64,000 nucleotides of DNA from Streptomyces deccanensis (GCF_022385335.1 NZ_CP092431.1:2356001-2420000), one strand, 5' to 3'; positions 9,567 through 19,105 are shown, numbered from the stretch's first letter. Notes: a model not told the origin generated them from the sequence alone. Made by a program: numbers and translations.

Positions 9567-10006
9567 GCGCCGCCCTCCATCCGGGACTTGATCGCCTCGG
9601 CCTTGGGGTCGAGCTTCGCGGCGGCGTGCTTCGAGTACCACCAGGCGATGAGGAACGTGGTGACGAACTGTGCGACGCCGAAGACGAAGGCGACGTTGAT
9701 GTTGCCGAAGAGCTTGGTGCCCATGAAGTCGCCCGCGTAGTTCGAGAGCAGGACGTACAGCAGGTACCAGGCGATGAAGCCCACGGTCAGCGGGAAGGCG
9801 AACGAGCGGTAGGAGCGGCGCAGTTCGGCGAACTCGGCGCTCTCATGGACCGCGGCGAACTCCTCGGGTGAGGGGAGGTGATGCTCTGCCTTCGCAGGGG
9901 GCGGTGCGTCGGTTGCCACGGAGTCTCCTCGCGTCTCCGCCGCGTTCGCGACGGTGGATGGTGACTTTTTCGCCGTCGGATCGGGGGACGGACTGGGTTC
10001 GGACAT
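9563..10006 (-). CDS. DUF485 membrane protein, symporter partner
   Basis: A 147-residue protein with a disordered Ser/Pro/Ala-rich N-terminal half and a C-terminal DUF485 core: two transmembrane helices (FPLTVGFIAWYLLYVLLSN and VAFVFGVAQFVTTFLIAWW) joined by a short loop. DUF485 proteins are encoded just upstream of acetate-type symporters and are thought to be an accessory subunit. The ATG at 10006 gives MSEPSPSPD; a longer in-frame reading begins with basic, non-family sequence. Confidence 0.85.
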   Translation of the reverse strand: MSEPSPSPDPTAKKSPSTVANAAETRGDSVATDAPPPAKAEHHLPSPEEFAAVHESAEFAELRRSYRSFAFPLTVGFIAWYLLYVLLSNYAGDFMGTKLFGNINVAFVFGVAQFVTTFLIAWWYSKHAAAKLDPKAEAIKSRMEGGA

Positions 10007-10385
10007 GGGGTCGGTTCTGTTCCTTCGGTGACGGGTGCGCGATCGCGCTCGCGCTCCCTGCTCAACGTCACGGCGGCGCACGGGGACCGGTTCAACCGCG
10101 CGGGTTTCTTTCGAAAACCGATTCGGAAACCGTCACGGGGTCCGACGCGTGGCCGACGCCGTGGCCGATCCGTGGCGACATGTGGCCGAAGTGCGGCCGA
10201 TGCGGAAATGGCCAGGAGATACGGCGACTTCGAGGGTTACCCCTCTACTTCGGCCTCCCGCCCGTGAAGTCATTGCTGGCCGGCGACGACCAGGGATAGC
10301 TTCGGGCTGCACCACCAACGTCATGTACCTGCCCGGGCACCCGTGTGTCTCGGGCCGGTTTCTTTGAAGATGATGTGGAGATCAC
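10007..10385. other. Divergent intergenic region between symporter and protease operons
   Basis: 379 bases without a credible gene. It must hold promoters for the leftward DUF485-symporter pair and the rightward proteases. I see no convincing -35/-10 pair. A short imperfect inverted repeat GAGGG-TTAC-CCCTC occurs at 10232-10245. GGAG just before 10386 is the ribosome-binding site of the first protease. Confidence 0.5.
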
Positions 10386-11915
10386 ATGGCTCATCTGCGC
10401 TCCAGGCGACAGCTCGCGCTCGCGGTGCCGGTCGTCCTGTCGCTGACCGCCTCGCTCGGTTTCCTGCCGGGTGTCGCCTCGGCGGCCCCGCTCGCGGAGT
10501 CCACCGCCGCGACCGCGGAGGGCCCGAACCTGTCGTACGTCGTGAACACGAAGACGGACAAGCACACGATCGCCAAGGTGCAGAAGGCGATAACCCAGGC
10601 CGGCGGCAAGATAGTGGTCACCTACGCCAAGATCGGCGTGATCGTGGTCCACTCGACCGACCCGGCGTTCGGTGCGACGATCCGCGCGGTGCGCGGGGTG
10701 CAGTCCGCCGGTGCCACCCGGACCTCGCCGCTGACCCCCGCCGGCACGACGGAGGTGGGCGCCGTCGACATGCTGACGGACGCGGAGGCCGCGAAGGTGA
10801 AGGCCGCCTCGGCGGACATCCCCGACGCCGAGCCCCTCGAGGCCGACCAGTGGGACCTGCGCTCGATCGGCGCCGACCAGGCCGCGAAGATCGACGACGG
10901 CAGCAAGAAGGTCACGGTCGCCGTCATCGACACCGGCGTCGACGACACCCACCCGGACCTCGCGCCGAACTTCTCCAAGTCCCAGTCCGCCAACTGCGAC
11001 GGCGGTGTCGCGGACACCAGCGAGGGCGCCTGGCGGCCGTACACCGTGAACGACTACCACGGCACGCACGTCGCCGGTGAGATAGCCGCGGCCCGCAACG
11101 GCGTCGGCGTCGCCGGTGTCGCGCCGGGCGTGAAGGTCTCCAGCATCAACGTGACCGACCGGACGAGCGGTCTGTTCTACGCCGAGAGCGTCGTCTGCGC
11201 GTTCGTGTTCGCCGCCGACAAGGGCGTGGAGATCACGAACAACAGCTACTACGTCGACCCGTGGCTCTACAACTGCGTGGACGACCCGGACCAGGAAGCC
11301 ATCGTCGACGCGGTGAACCGGGCGCAGAAGTACGCCACGAGGAAGGGCACCCTGCACCTGGCCTCGGCCGGCAACTCCAACCACGATCTCGCCTCCGACG
11401 CGATCCTGGACGCCTCCAGCCCCAACGACACCACGCCGGTCGAGCGCACCATCGACCCGAGCGAGTGCTTCGACGTCCCGACCCAGCTGCCGGGCATCGT
11501 CACGGTCAGCGCGACGGGCGTGAAGAACGAGAAGTCGTTCTACTCCACGTACGGCAACGGCGTCGTCGACATCGCGGCCCCGGGTGGCGACAGCCGCTAC
11601 CAGATCCCGGACACGCCGTCGAAGAACGGCCGCATCCTGTCCACCATGCCGAACGGCGCCTACGGCTACCTCCAGGGCACGTCGATGGCGTCCCCGCACG
11701 CCGCCGGTGTCGCCGCGCTGCTGAAGTCCACCCACCCGTGGGCGTCCCCGAAGCAGCTGCAGAAGCTGCTGAAGGCCCAGGCGGACGAGCAGGCCTGCCC
11801 GACGTCGTACGACCAGAACGGCGACGGCGTCCAGGACGCGGTTTGCGAAGGCAGCCCCAGCGTGAACGGTTTCTACGGGTTCGGCATCGTCAACGCCCTG
11901 AAGGCCGTCAAGTAG
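10386..11915 (+). CDS. Secreted S8 (subtilisin-family) serine protease, copy A
   Basis: A 509-residue exported protease. Signal peptide: MAHLRSRRQ, a hydrophobic core and cleavage near GVASAAP. A propeptide-like region (about 40-135) contains VVHSTDP and GVQSAGATRT. The triad is Asp in AVIDTGVDDTHPD, His in HGTHVAGEIAAA and Ser in GTSMASPHAAG. The C-terminus ends soon after the catalytic domain with NGFYGFGIVNALKAVK and no anchor, so the product is probably released. GGAG precedes the ATG. The next gene is a close paralogue 37 bases downstream. Confidence 0.94.
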   Translation: MAHLRSRRQLALAVPVVLSLTASLGFLPGVASAAPLAESTAATAEGPNLSYVVNTKTDKHTIAKVQKAITQAGGKIVVTYAKIGVIVVHSTDPAFGATIRAVRGVQSAGATRTSPLTPAGTTEVGAVDMLTDAEAAKVKAASADIPDAEPLEADQWDLRSIGADQAAKIDDGSKKVTVAVIDTGVDDTHPDLAPNFSKSQSANCDGGVADTSEGAWRPYTVNDYHGTHVAGEIAAARNGVGVAGVAPGVKVSSINVTDRTSGLFYAESVVCAFVFAADKGVEITNNSYYVDPWLYNCVDDPDQEAIVDAVNRAQKYATRKGTLHLASAGNSNHDLASDAILDASSPNDTTPVERTIDPSECFDVPTQLPGIVTVSATGVKNEKSFYSTYGNGVVDIAAPGGDSRYQIPDTPSKNGRILSTMPNGAYGYLQGTSMASPHAAGVAALLKSTHPWASPKQLQKLLKAQADEQACPTSYDQNGDGVQDAVCEGSPSVNGFYGFGIVNALKAVK

Positions 11916-11952
11916 CACAGCCGACGAGCAGCCACGACGAACTGGAGACAGC

Positions 11953-13482
11953 ATGACAGCGCGTCTCAAGCGCTCCCGTCGTCTGACCGCGATCCCGCTG
12001 GGGATGGTCATGGCGACCGCGCTGGTCGTCGTACCGAACGTCACGGCCTCGGCGGCCGCGGCGAACGGATCGGTCGCTTCGGCCGGGCGGGCCGAAGCGA
12101 CCGGGCTCAGCCACGTCGTCAACGTGCGCGCGGGGCACGGGCCCTCCGCGCACGTGCGGAAGGCGATCACTGAGGCCGGCGGCACGATCGTGACGTCGTA
12201 CGACCGGATCGGTGTCGTCGTCGTGCACTCCACGAACCCCGGCTTCGCCGCGGAGATCCGTGCGGTGCGCGGGGTGCAGTCGGCCGGTGCCACCCGCACC
12301 GCGCCGCTGCCCGCCCAGTCGACCACCGACGTGGGCACCCCCAAGGTGCTGACCGCCGAGGAGATCGCGGACGTCGAGGCCGCGGACGGGCAGGACCCGC
12401 TGGAGCCGTTGCAGTGGGACCTGCCCGCCATCAAGGCCGACAAGGCCCACGAGGTGTCGCTCGGCAGCCGGGACGTCACCGTCGCCGTCATCGACACGGG
12501 CGTCGACGACACGCACCCGGACATCGCGCCGAACTTCGACCGTGACGCCTCCGTCAACTGTGTGACGGGCAAGCCCGACACCAGCGACGGGGCCTGGCGG
12601 CCGGGGCCCACGGAGAGCGCGCACGGCACCCATGTGGCCGGTGAGATCGCCGCCGCGAAGAACGGCATCGGTGTCACGGGTGTGGCGCCCGGGGTCAAGG
12701 TGTCGGGCATCAAGGTGTCCACCACCGCCGGCTTCTTCTACACGGAGGCCGTGGTCTGCGGCTTCATGTGGGCCGCCGACCACGGGGTGGACGTCACCAA
12801 CAACAGCTATTACACCGACCCCTGGTACTTCAACTGCAAGCACGACCCGGACCAGAAGGCGCTGGTGGAGGCGCTCGGCCGGGCGACGAAGTACGCGGAG
12901 AAGAAGGGCGCGGTCAATGTCGCCGCGGCCGGCAACGAGAACTACGACCTCGCGGCCGACGAGATCACCGACCCGGTCTCCCCCAACGACTCGACGCCGT
13001 CGGACCGGCTGATCGACCCGTCCGAGTGCCTCGACATCCCGACGCAGCTGCCGGGTGTCGTCACGGTCGCCTCCACCGGCGCCAAGGGCATCAAGTCGTC
13101 CTTCTCCAACCACGGTCTGGGCGTCGTCGACATCGCCGCACCCGGCGGTGACTCGACCCGCTTCCAGACCCCGGCCCCGCCCGCCACCAGCGGTCTGATC
13201 CTGGGCCCGCTGCCCGGCGGCACCTGGGGCTACATGGCCGGTACGTCGATGGCGTCGCCGCACGTCGCGGGCGTCGCCGCCCTGATCAGGTCGACCCATC
13301 CGTACGCCCCGGCCGCCCTGGTCAAGGCACTGCTGTACGCCGAGGCCGACGCCACGCCCTGCACCGACCCGTACGACATCGACGGGGACGGCAAGGCCGA
13401 CGCGGTCTGCGAGGGGCCGAGAAGCTACAACGGCTTCTACGGCTTCGGCACCGCGGACGCGCTGGACGCGGTGACCAGGTAG
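11953..13482 (+). CDS. Secreted S8 serine protease, copy B (tandem paralogue)
   Basis: Also 509 residues and collinear with the preceding protease: signal peptide ending near VTASAAA, propeptide-like region sharing GVQSAGATRT, triad in AVIDTGVDDTHPD, HGTHVAGEIAAA and GTSMASPHVAG, and the shared tail YNGFYGFGTADALDAV. The two differ mainly in the signal peptide and the stretch between propeptide and Asp. GGAGAC precedes the ATG. This looks like a tandem duplication producing two similar extracellular proteases from one transcript that ends at the strong hairpin downstream. Confidence 0.94.
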   Translation: MTARLKRSRRLTAIPLGMVMATALVVVPNVTASAAAANGSVASAGRAEATGLSHVVNVRAGHGPSAHVRKAITEAGGTIVTSYDRIGVVVVHSTNPGFAAEIRAVRGVQSAGATRTAPLPAQSTTDVGTPKVLTAEEIADVEAADGQDPLEPLQWDLPAIKADKAHEVSLGSRDVTVAVIDTGVDDTHPDIAPNFDRDASVNCVTGKPDTSDGAWRPGPTESAHGTHVAGEIAAAKNGIGVTGVAPGVKVSGIKVSTTAGFFYTEAVVCGFMWAADHGVDVTNNSYYTDPWYFNCKHDPDQKALVEALGRATKYAEKKGAVNVAAAGNENYDLAADEITDPVSPNDSTPSDRLIDPSECLDIPTQLPGVVTVASTGAKGIKSSFSNHGLGVVDIAAPGGDSTRFQTPAPPATSGLILGPLPGGTWGYMAGTSMASPHVAGVAALIRSTHPYAPAALVKALLYAEADATPCTDPYDIDGDGKADAVCEGPRSYNGFYGFGTADALDAVTR

Positions 13483-13509
13483 AGGTTCTCGGCGTAGCGG
13501 CGGGTCGTC

Positions 13510-13538
13510 GGGCCGGGCGGTGCTGCACCGCCCGGCCC
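13510..13538 (+). terminator. Strong terminator hairpin after the protease pair
   Basis: A perfect inverted repeat GGGCCGGGCGGTG-CTG-CACCGCCCGGCCC, with 13-base arms and a 3-base loop, followed by TT. It lies 27 bases beyond the second protease and 22 bases before the CoA-transferase gene, separating the two transcripts. Confidence 0.8.
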
Positions 13539-13560
13539 TTCCGTTGCGTAGGTTCGGATC

Positions 13561-14934
13561 ATGACTGACATGGATGGTGCGTGGGCGGCCCTGGGCGGCG
13601 ATCCCGCTCTGCCGTCGAGGGTCTCGACGGTCGTACGGGACGGGGTGCTCGACGCCCGGCTGCCGGTACGGGAACTGGCGCGGACCTGCGTCGGTGTGTG
13701 CGCGCTGGCGGCGGCCGAGTTGGGCGCGCGCCGGGCCGGGCTCGGCGAGGTCCCCCGGGTGCGGGTGGACGACGGGGCGGTCGGCACGGCCTTCGTGAGT
13801 GAACGTCATCTGCTGGTCGACGGTCGGGCGCCGGTCAACTTCGCGCCGCTGTCGCGGTTCTGGCGGACGGCGGACGGCTGGGTGCGGACACACGCGAACT
13901 ATCCGCATCACCGGGAGCGGCTGCTGTCGGCGCTGGGGGTGTCCGCCGCCGAAGTGCCCGCGGTGGAGGCGGCACTCGCCGAGCGGTCTGCGCGGGAGGT
14001 CGAGGAGGTGGTGTACGCCGCCGGGGGCCTGGCGGTGGCGCTGCGGACGCCCGGGGAGTGGGCCGCGCACGAGCAGGCGCGGGCGGTGGCGGCCCGGCCG
14101 CTGATCCAGCACGAGCGGCTGGACACGGCCTACGCGCGCGTGCTCCCGTTCCTGCCTTCGGCCGAGGCGCCGCTGTCGCCCGCCGCCGGGATACGGGTCC
14201 TGGACCTGACCCGGGTCATCGCGGGCCCCGTCGCCACCCGCACACTCGCCCTCCTGGGCGCGGACGTGCTGCGCGTGGATCCGCCGGGCATGCCCGAGAT
14301 CCTCGACCAGCACGCCGACACGGGCTTCGGGAAACGGTCGGCGACGCTCGATCTGGCCGCCGACCCGAGGGCGTTCGAGGCGCTGCTCGCCGAGGCCGAC
14401 GTCGTCGTCACCGGGTACCGACCGGGTGCGCTGGACCGGTTCGGGCTGTCGGCCGAGGCCCTGGTCGATCGGCGTCCCGGACTGATCGTGGCGCAGCTCT
14501 CGGCCTGGGGCGCGGACGGGCCGTGGGCCGGGCGGCGGGGGTTCGACAGTCTGGTGCAGGTGGCGACGGGGATCGCGACGATGGAGGGTACGACGGAGCG
14601 GCCGGGCGCGCTGCCCGCGCAGGCGCTCGACCACGGGACGGGCTATCTGCTGGCGGCGGCCGTGCTGCGGGCACTCACCGAGCAGGCGGAGCAGGGGTAC
14701 AGCCGGGTCGTCCGGCTGTCGCTGGCGCGGACGGCAGCCTGGCTGACGGACGGGATCGAGCGAGCCCCCGATGAGGGCGGGGCTCCCGGCGCGCCGGACG
14801 CCTGGCTCGCCGAGCGGGACAGCCCCCTCGGTCGGCTGCGGTACGCGTTGTCGCCGGTGTCCTTCGAGGGCGGGCCGCGCGACTGGGCTCGGCCTCCGGG
14901 GCGTTGGGGTGCGGACGAGGCGCGCTGGCGCTGA
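13561..14934 (+). CDS. CaiB/BaiF-family CoA transferase
   Basis: A 457-residue class III CoA transferase-like protein. The C-terminal half carries the family opening IRVLDLTRVIAGPVATRTLALLGADVLRVDPP (about residues 208-240) and later SATLDLAADPRAF, VVTGYRPGALDRFG and LSAWGADGPWAGRRGFD. The first 200 residues are a separate, less conserved lobe; the family Asp near MxxxNRNK is not obvious to me. Substrate cannot be told. It appears monocistronic, between a strong terminator and the CopD-like gene. Confidence 0.85.
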   Translation: MTDMDGAWAALGGDPALPSRVSTVVRDGVLDARLPVRELARTCVGVCALAAAELGARRAGLGEVPRVRVDDGAVGTAFVSERHLLVDGRAPVNFAPLSRFWRTADGWVRTHANYPHHRERLLSALGVSAAEVPAVEAALAERSAREVEEVVYAAGGLAVALRTPGEWAAHEQARAVAARPLIQHERLDTAYARVLPFLPSAEAPLSPAAGIRVLDLTRVIAGPVATRTLALLGADVLRVDPPGMPEILDQHADTGFGKRSATLDLAADPRAFEALLAEADVVVTGYRPGALDRFGLSAEALVDRRPGLIVAQLSAWGADGPWAGRRGFDSLVQVATGIATMEGTTERPGALPAQALDHGTGYLLAAAVLRALTEQAEQGYSRVVRLSLARTAAWLTDGIERAPDEGGAPGAPDAWLAERDSPLGRLRYALSPVSFEGGPRDWARPPGRWGADEARWR

Positions 14935-15035
14935 GGTCACCGCTACCTCCGGGTCGAACGGTTGGGCGGAATGTCGAACTGCCGGTCGATTTCCGGCACT
15001 TGCCCCGGTCTGGTGCGACTGGTGAACTTTTTGGG

Positions 15036-16085
15036 GTGAGCCTGACGAGACGGACGACGGACGCGACGGACGCGAGGGGCGCGAGGGTAGAGGAAGCCGG
15101 CGGGGCTGAGGGGCGGGCCGGGGGCGGGACCTGGCGGGCCGTCGTGGTGCTCGTCCTGGTGGCCGTGGCCGCGCTGATACCCCTGTTCGGGCCGCGGGTG
15201 GCGCTCGACGGCACGGGGGAGGCCGAGGCGCCCGGCACCGGCGGGATCGCCCTGCTGCGGACGGTGCTGCTGGCGGCGCTGTGCGTACCGGTGGGCGAGT
15301 TGTTCGTGGCACGGCTGGTGCGGCGGGTGCCCGGCGCTCCCGGGCGGGCGCCGCGCAGTTGGGCGCCCTGGGCGGCGGGGGCCGGTCTCGTGGCCTCGCT
15401 GGGGCTGGCGTCGGTCGTGGCCACAGGCAATCTGGTGCCGGACTCCCCCGCCGACGTGGACGTGGGCGGCCTCTACGAGACGCGGGACGGCAAGCTCGCC
15501 CTGCTGGAGGTCAACGCCTTCGTGGCGGCCGGCCTCCTGGCGCTGTCCCGTCGCCCGGCCGCCCAGGCGCTGCCCCTGGCCGCCGTCGTCGTCGCGGAGG
15601 CGCTGCGCGCCCACCCGAGCACGGACCACCACGATCCGCTGGTCGGCGCCGCTCTGACCTTGGTGCACCTGACGTGCGCGGCCCTGTGGGCGGGCGGACT
15701 GCTGCACGTGCTGCGGATCCTGCGCACGCGCGCGTGGCGCTCGTCGCCGCCGGGCACCGCGCTGTTGGGCCTCTACGCGCGCGTGGCCGCCGTTCTGCTC
15801 GCCGCCGTCACGGCCAGCGGGGTGTGCAGCACGCTGCGCCGGATGCCGCCGGACACGGTGCTCGACCAATTGACGGAGACGGCGTACGGGCGCGCCCTGC
15901 TCGCCAAGGTGCTGCTGGTGACGGCCGTCGCCGTGCTGGCCCTCTGGGCACGGCTGCGGCTGCGCCGCGCGACCGACGACCCGCTCGGCGCCTGCGCGCC
16001 CGCGCGGGCGGAGGTGGTCGTACTGGGCGTCGTCGTCGCGGTGTCGGCGCTGCTCACGGCGCTGCCGCTGCCGATCCGCTGGTGA
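15036..16085 (+). CDS. CopD-domain membrane protein
   Basis: A 349-residue protein with about eight hydrophobic segments. The portion VHLTCAALWAGGLLHVLRILR, later LYARVAAVLLAAVTASGVCSTL and GRALLAKVLLVTAVAVLALWARLRL resembles the CopD copper-resistance membrane domain, with the conserved HxxxxxxWxGG-type helix. Possible role in copper handling; no CopC-like partner is adjacent. The GTG at 15036 is the first good start after non-coding sequence, but its ribosome-binding site is weak. Confidence 0.72.
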   Translation: MSLTRRTTDATDARGARVEEAGGAEGRAGGGTWRAVVVLVLVAVAALIPLFGPRVALDGTGEAEAPGTGGIALLRTVLLAALCVPVGELFVARLVRRVPGAPGRAPRSWAPWAAGAGLVASLGLASVVATGNLVPDSPADVDVGGLYETRDGKLALLEVNAFVAAGLLALSRRPAAQALPLAAVVVAEALRAHPSTDHHDPLVGAALTLVHLTCAALWAGGLLHVLRILRTRAWRSSPPGTALLGLYARVAAVLLAAVTASGVCSTLRRMPPDTVLDQLTETAYGRALLAKVLLVTAVAVLALWARLRLRRATDDPLGACAPARAEVVVLGVVVAVSALLTALPLPIRW

Positions 16086-16121
16086 GGCGGCGACGGGGCG
16101 GGGGTGCGCAGGGCGGCCCGG

Positions 16122-16856
16122 TCAGACCGTGTGCTGGGGCGCCCCACCCTCCGCCGGGGTGGACGAGGGGCGCGTGCCGAGGGTGTCGAGGGCCCCTCGG
16201 GTGAGCAGGTACTGCGCCGCCAGATAGGTGAGCATGATCCACAGGTCGGGTCGGGGCGGCTGCGGCCACTCGGCGACACCGGTCGCGATGAGCATGTCCG
16301 ACACCACGAAGAGCGCGCCGCCGAGCCCGGCGACGCTCCCGAGTCGGGCGGCGGCCCACGCCATCGTGGTCAACAGGGCGCTGTACCCGGCGACGGGGAG
16401 GCGCAGGTCGGCCGGCAGACCGGGCCACAGGCTCGCGACGGCGACGACCAGGGCGAGGGCGTACGCGACACCGAACGCCACGCGCGCGCGGTACGACGGG
16501 CGTCCGGACCTGCCGGGTCCGGTGGGGCCGACGGGTGCGGCGGGCCCGGCGGATACGCCGGGTCCGCCGAACAGCACGAGGTAACAGACGTGGCCCACCG
16601 CGAAGGAGCCCATCCCGGCGAGGAAGGCCGGTTCGGCGTCGGAGAGGAGCAGCACGTCGCCGCCCCAGCCGAACAGCAGGGCCGCGATCAGCGGTCGGGG
16701 CGCGCCGCGCGTGTACGCGTACGCCGCGAGCAAGGGCATCAGCAGGGGCTTGGCGGCGAGGTGCCCCGCGTCGAACCCGACGGCCAGGGACGCGAGGTCG
16801 ACCCCGACGGCGACCCCGAAGGCGACGAGGAGAACGGCCCCTCTGTCCCGCCTCAC
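16122..16856 (-). CDS. YhhN (TMEM86)-family lysoplasmalogenase-like protein
   Basis: A 244-residue, highly hydrophobic protein with about eight helices. The pattern KPLLMPLLAAYAY, ALLFGWGGDVLLL and FAVGHVCYLVLFG fits the YhhN family, whose characterised members hydrolyse the vinyl-ether bond of lysoplasmalogen; conserved Asp residues of the family are in GGDVLLLSD and VVSDMLI. Its ATG overlaps the upstream desaturase-like gene by four bases (ATGA), suggesting joint lipid-related expression. Confidence 0.85.
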   Translation of the reverse strand: MRRDRGAVLLVAFGVAVGVDLASLAVGFDAGHLAAKPLLMPLLAAYAYTRGAPRPLIAALLFGWGGDVLLLSDAEPAFLAGMGSFAVGHVCYLVLFGGPGVSAGPAAPVGPTGPGRSGRPSYRARVAFGVAYALALVVAVASLWPGLPADLRLPVAGYSALLTTMAWAAARLGSVAGLGGALFVVSDMLIATGVAEWPQPPRPDLWIMLTYLAAQYLLTRGALDTLGTRPSSTPAEGGAPQHTV

Positions 16857-17824
16857 GCGACGGTCTTCGAGGGAGAGGGCGAGGAGGAACCTGAGGTACC
16901 GGCAGAGCCGGAAGAACCGGAGGAGCCGGAAGAGTGGGAGGACTCGGAGGAGTCGGAGGAGTCGGAGGAGTCGGAGAGGTCGGCCGGGGTCGGCTGTGCG
17001 GGCTTCCAGCCGGGCCCCCCGAAGACCCGCCCCGCCCGTTCGCCCCAGCCGCTCGCCCTCTTCAGGTCCTTGGCGATGGCGACGTACTCATGGGTGGCGA
17101 CCCGCAGCGGGTTGTACGTGTCGATGTTCTTCGTCAGGCCGTACACCGGCCGCTCGGTCTCCTCGACGAACGAGCCGAAGAGCCGGTCCCAGACGATGAG
17201 GATGCCGCCGAAGTTGCGGTCGAGATAGCCACCCTGGGAGGCGTGGTGGACCCGGTGGTGGGACGGCGTGTTGAAGACGAACTCGAAGGCGCGGGGCAGC
17301 TTCCCGATGCGCTCGGTGTGGATCCAGAACTGGTAGACGAGGTTGGCGGAGGAACAGAAGGCGAGCGCGGCCGGGTGCACGCCGAGGGCGATGAGCGGGA
17401 CGTAGAAGGGCCACACCGTCCAGGTCGTCCACGGTTGCCGGAGGGCGGTGGTGAGGTTGAACTTCCGGCTGGAGTGGTGGACGACGTGACAGGCCCAGAG
17501 GATGCGGATCACGTGGTGGCCGCGGTGCGACCAGTAGTAGAAGAAGTCCTGCGCGAGGAGCATCAGCGGGATCGTCCACCACAGGACCGGGACGCGCAGC
17601 GGGGTCAACTCGTGGACGGCCGTGTAGACGGCGACGATCGGGATCTTCCAGAGGAAGTCGAAGGCGAGGCTCCCGAGCCCCATACCGACGCTCGTCGCGG
17701 CGTCCTTCGCCTCGTACCCCGCGGCATCCTCGTCCGGATGGATCCGGACACTGATCACCTCGATCACGGTGAGCAGCACGAAGGCGGGTATCGACCAGAG
17801 CACGACATCGGGCAGGTTCGGCAT
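16853..17824 (-). CDS. Sterol desaturase / fatty-acid hydroxylase family protein
   Basis: A 323-residue membrane di-iron enzyme. Histidine boxes are visible: HRGHH in YYWSHRGHHV, HVVHHSS, and HRVHH, spaced as in the fatty-acid hydroxylase superfamily, which hydroxylates or desaturates lipids or sterols. Four to five helices surround them. The last 45 residues are an unusual Ser/Asp then Ser/Gly-rich tail (SDSSDSSDSSESS...) not needed for catalysis. It is coupled to the YhhN gene. Lipid substrate unknown. Confidence 0.88.
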   Translation of the reverse strand: MPNLPDVVLWSIPAFVLLTVIEVISVRIHPDEDAAGYEAKDAATSVGMGLGSLAFDFLWKIPIVAVYTAVHELTPLRVPVLWWTIPLMLLAQDFFYYWSHRGHHVIRILWACHVVHHSSRKFNLTTALRQPWTTWTVWPFYVPLIALGVHPAALAFCSSANLVYQFWIHTERIGKLPRAFEFVFNTPSHHRVHHASQGGYLDRNFGGILIVWDRLFGSFVEETERPVYGLTKNIDTYNPLRVATHEYVAIAKDLKRASGWGERAGRVFGGPGWKPAQPTPADLSDSSDSSDSSESSHSSGSSGSSGSAGTSGSSSPSPSKTVA

Positions 17825-18014
17825 GGGGGCACGGTAGAACCGCTGGTGGACGGGGGCTAGACGTTGTTACTGACAAGTATTTACGGCGGTACGCGCTTGC
17901 TTCTTGGCGTCCTCCACCAAACCGGAGGGTGAGGAGGAAGCTGTCGCTCCGTCACTTGTGCCGCGTCGGCGCCGGGTAACGAGCTGTCAGTCCCGGCCCG
18001 TATCCTCAGGGACC

Positions 18015-19025
18015 ATGCTCGAAGACCACACGACCGCAGCGTCGCAAGCGCCTTGGCCGGCCGCGTATCCCCAGGGGTACGCGGTCGTGGACGTGGAGAC
18101 GACCGGGCTGGCCCGGGACGACCGGATAATCTCCGCGGCTGTGTACAGACTGGACGCGCGGGGCGAGGTCGAGGACCACTGGTACACGTTGGTGAACCCG
18201 GAGCGGGATCCGGGGCCGGTGTGGATCCACGGGCTGACGAGCGATGTGCTCGAAGGGGCACCGCTGTTCAAGGAGATCGCGGAGGAGTTCTCCGCGCGGC
18301 TCGCGGACCGGGTGCTCGTCGCGCACAACGCGGTGTTCGACTGGTCGATGATCGCCCGGGAGTACGCGCGCGCGGAGACCGAGGCGCCGGTGCGTCAACG
18401 GCTGTGCACGATCGCGCTGTCGAAGGAGCTGGGGCTGCCGCTGCCCAACCACAAGCTGGAGTCGCTGGCGGCGCACTTCGGGGTGGTGCAGCAGCGGGCG
18501 CACCACGCGCTGGACGACGCGCGGGTGCTGGCGGAGGCGTTCCGGCCGAGTCTGCGGGTCGCCGCCGCGAGCGGTGTACGGCTGCCGCTGCACGAGTGCC
18601 GGCCGCTGACCGAGTGGCGGGACAGCCCGGCGACGCCCCGCATCGGGCAGCAGGCGGGCCACGGTGGCGGCTACGGCGGTGGTTACAGCGGCTATCGGCC
18701 CACCAGTTGGCGGCCTTCGCGGAAGCGGCCCGCGTGTCCCTATCCCAACCCGGGGCGGTTCGAGGACGGCAAACCGCTCAAGCAGGGCATGCGGGTCGCC
18801 TTCTCCGGGGACACGTCGGTCGAACGCGATCTGCTGGAGGACCGCGCGGTCGAGGCAGGGCTCCACGTGGCGACGAGTCTGTCCCGGGTGACCAGTCTGC
18901 TCGTCACCAACGACCCCGACTCGAACACGTCGAAGGTCGTCAAGGCCCGGCAGTACGGGACGCCGGTGGTGGACGAGGCCGCGTTCGGGCAGTTGCTCCG
19001 CGATGTGGCGCCCGCCGACGAGTGA
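18015..19025 (+). CDS. DEDDh 3'-5' exonuclease with C-terminal BRCT domain
   Basis: A 336-residue protein. The N-terminal DnaQ-like exonuclease domain (about 20-185) shows VVDVETTG (catalytic Asp and Glu), HNAVFDWSM and HHALDDARVLAEAF (catalytic His and Asp). A Gly/Tyr-rich linker leads to a BRCT domain at about 250-330 (MRVAFSGDTSVERDLLEDRA, VTSLLVTNDPDSNTSK). This fits actinobacterial DNA polymerase III epsilon-like repair exonucleases. The ATG at 18015 was chosen because the exonuclease fold begins 20 residues later. Confidence 0.9.
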   Translation: MLEDHTTAASQAPWPAAYPQGYAVVDVETTGLARDDRIISAAVYRLDARGEVEDHWYTLVNPERDPGPVWIHGLTSDVLEGAPLFKEIAEEFSARLADRVLVAHNAVFDWSMIAREYARAETEAPVRQRLCTIALSKELGLPLPNHKLESLAAHFGVVQQRAHHALDDARVLAEAFRPSLRVAAASGVRLPLHECRPLTEWRDSPATPRIGQQAGHGGGYGGGYSGYRPTSWRPSRKRPACPYPNPGRFEDGKPLKQGMRVAFSGDTSVERDLLEDRAVEAGLHVATSLSRVTSLLVTNDPDSNTSKVVKARQYGTPVVDEAAFGQLLRDVAPADE

Positions 19026-19105
19026 CCCGTACGGACGGGTGATTGCCGGGCGACTCGCCCGGCGCCCGCTCGCCCGCGCGGCGGCGACGGCTCACCCTGT
19101 GGCGC

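Noticed and set aside
10232..10245. GAGGG-TTAC-CCCTC as an operator
   Set aside because: Only five-base arms in GC-rich sequence, which is expected by chance in 379 bases.
11908..15312. Very long minus-strand ORF (over 1,100 codons)
   Set aside because: It runs antisense to a protease and a CoA transferase with clear motifs and is low-complexity Arg/Gly/Pro sequence.
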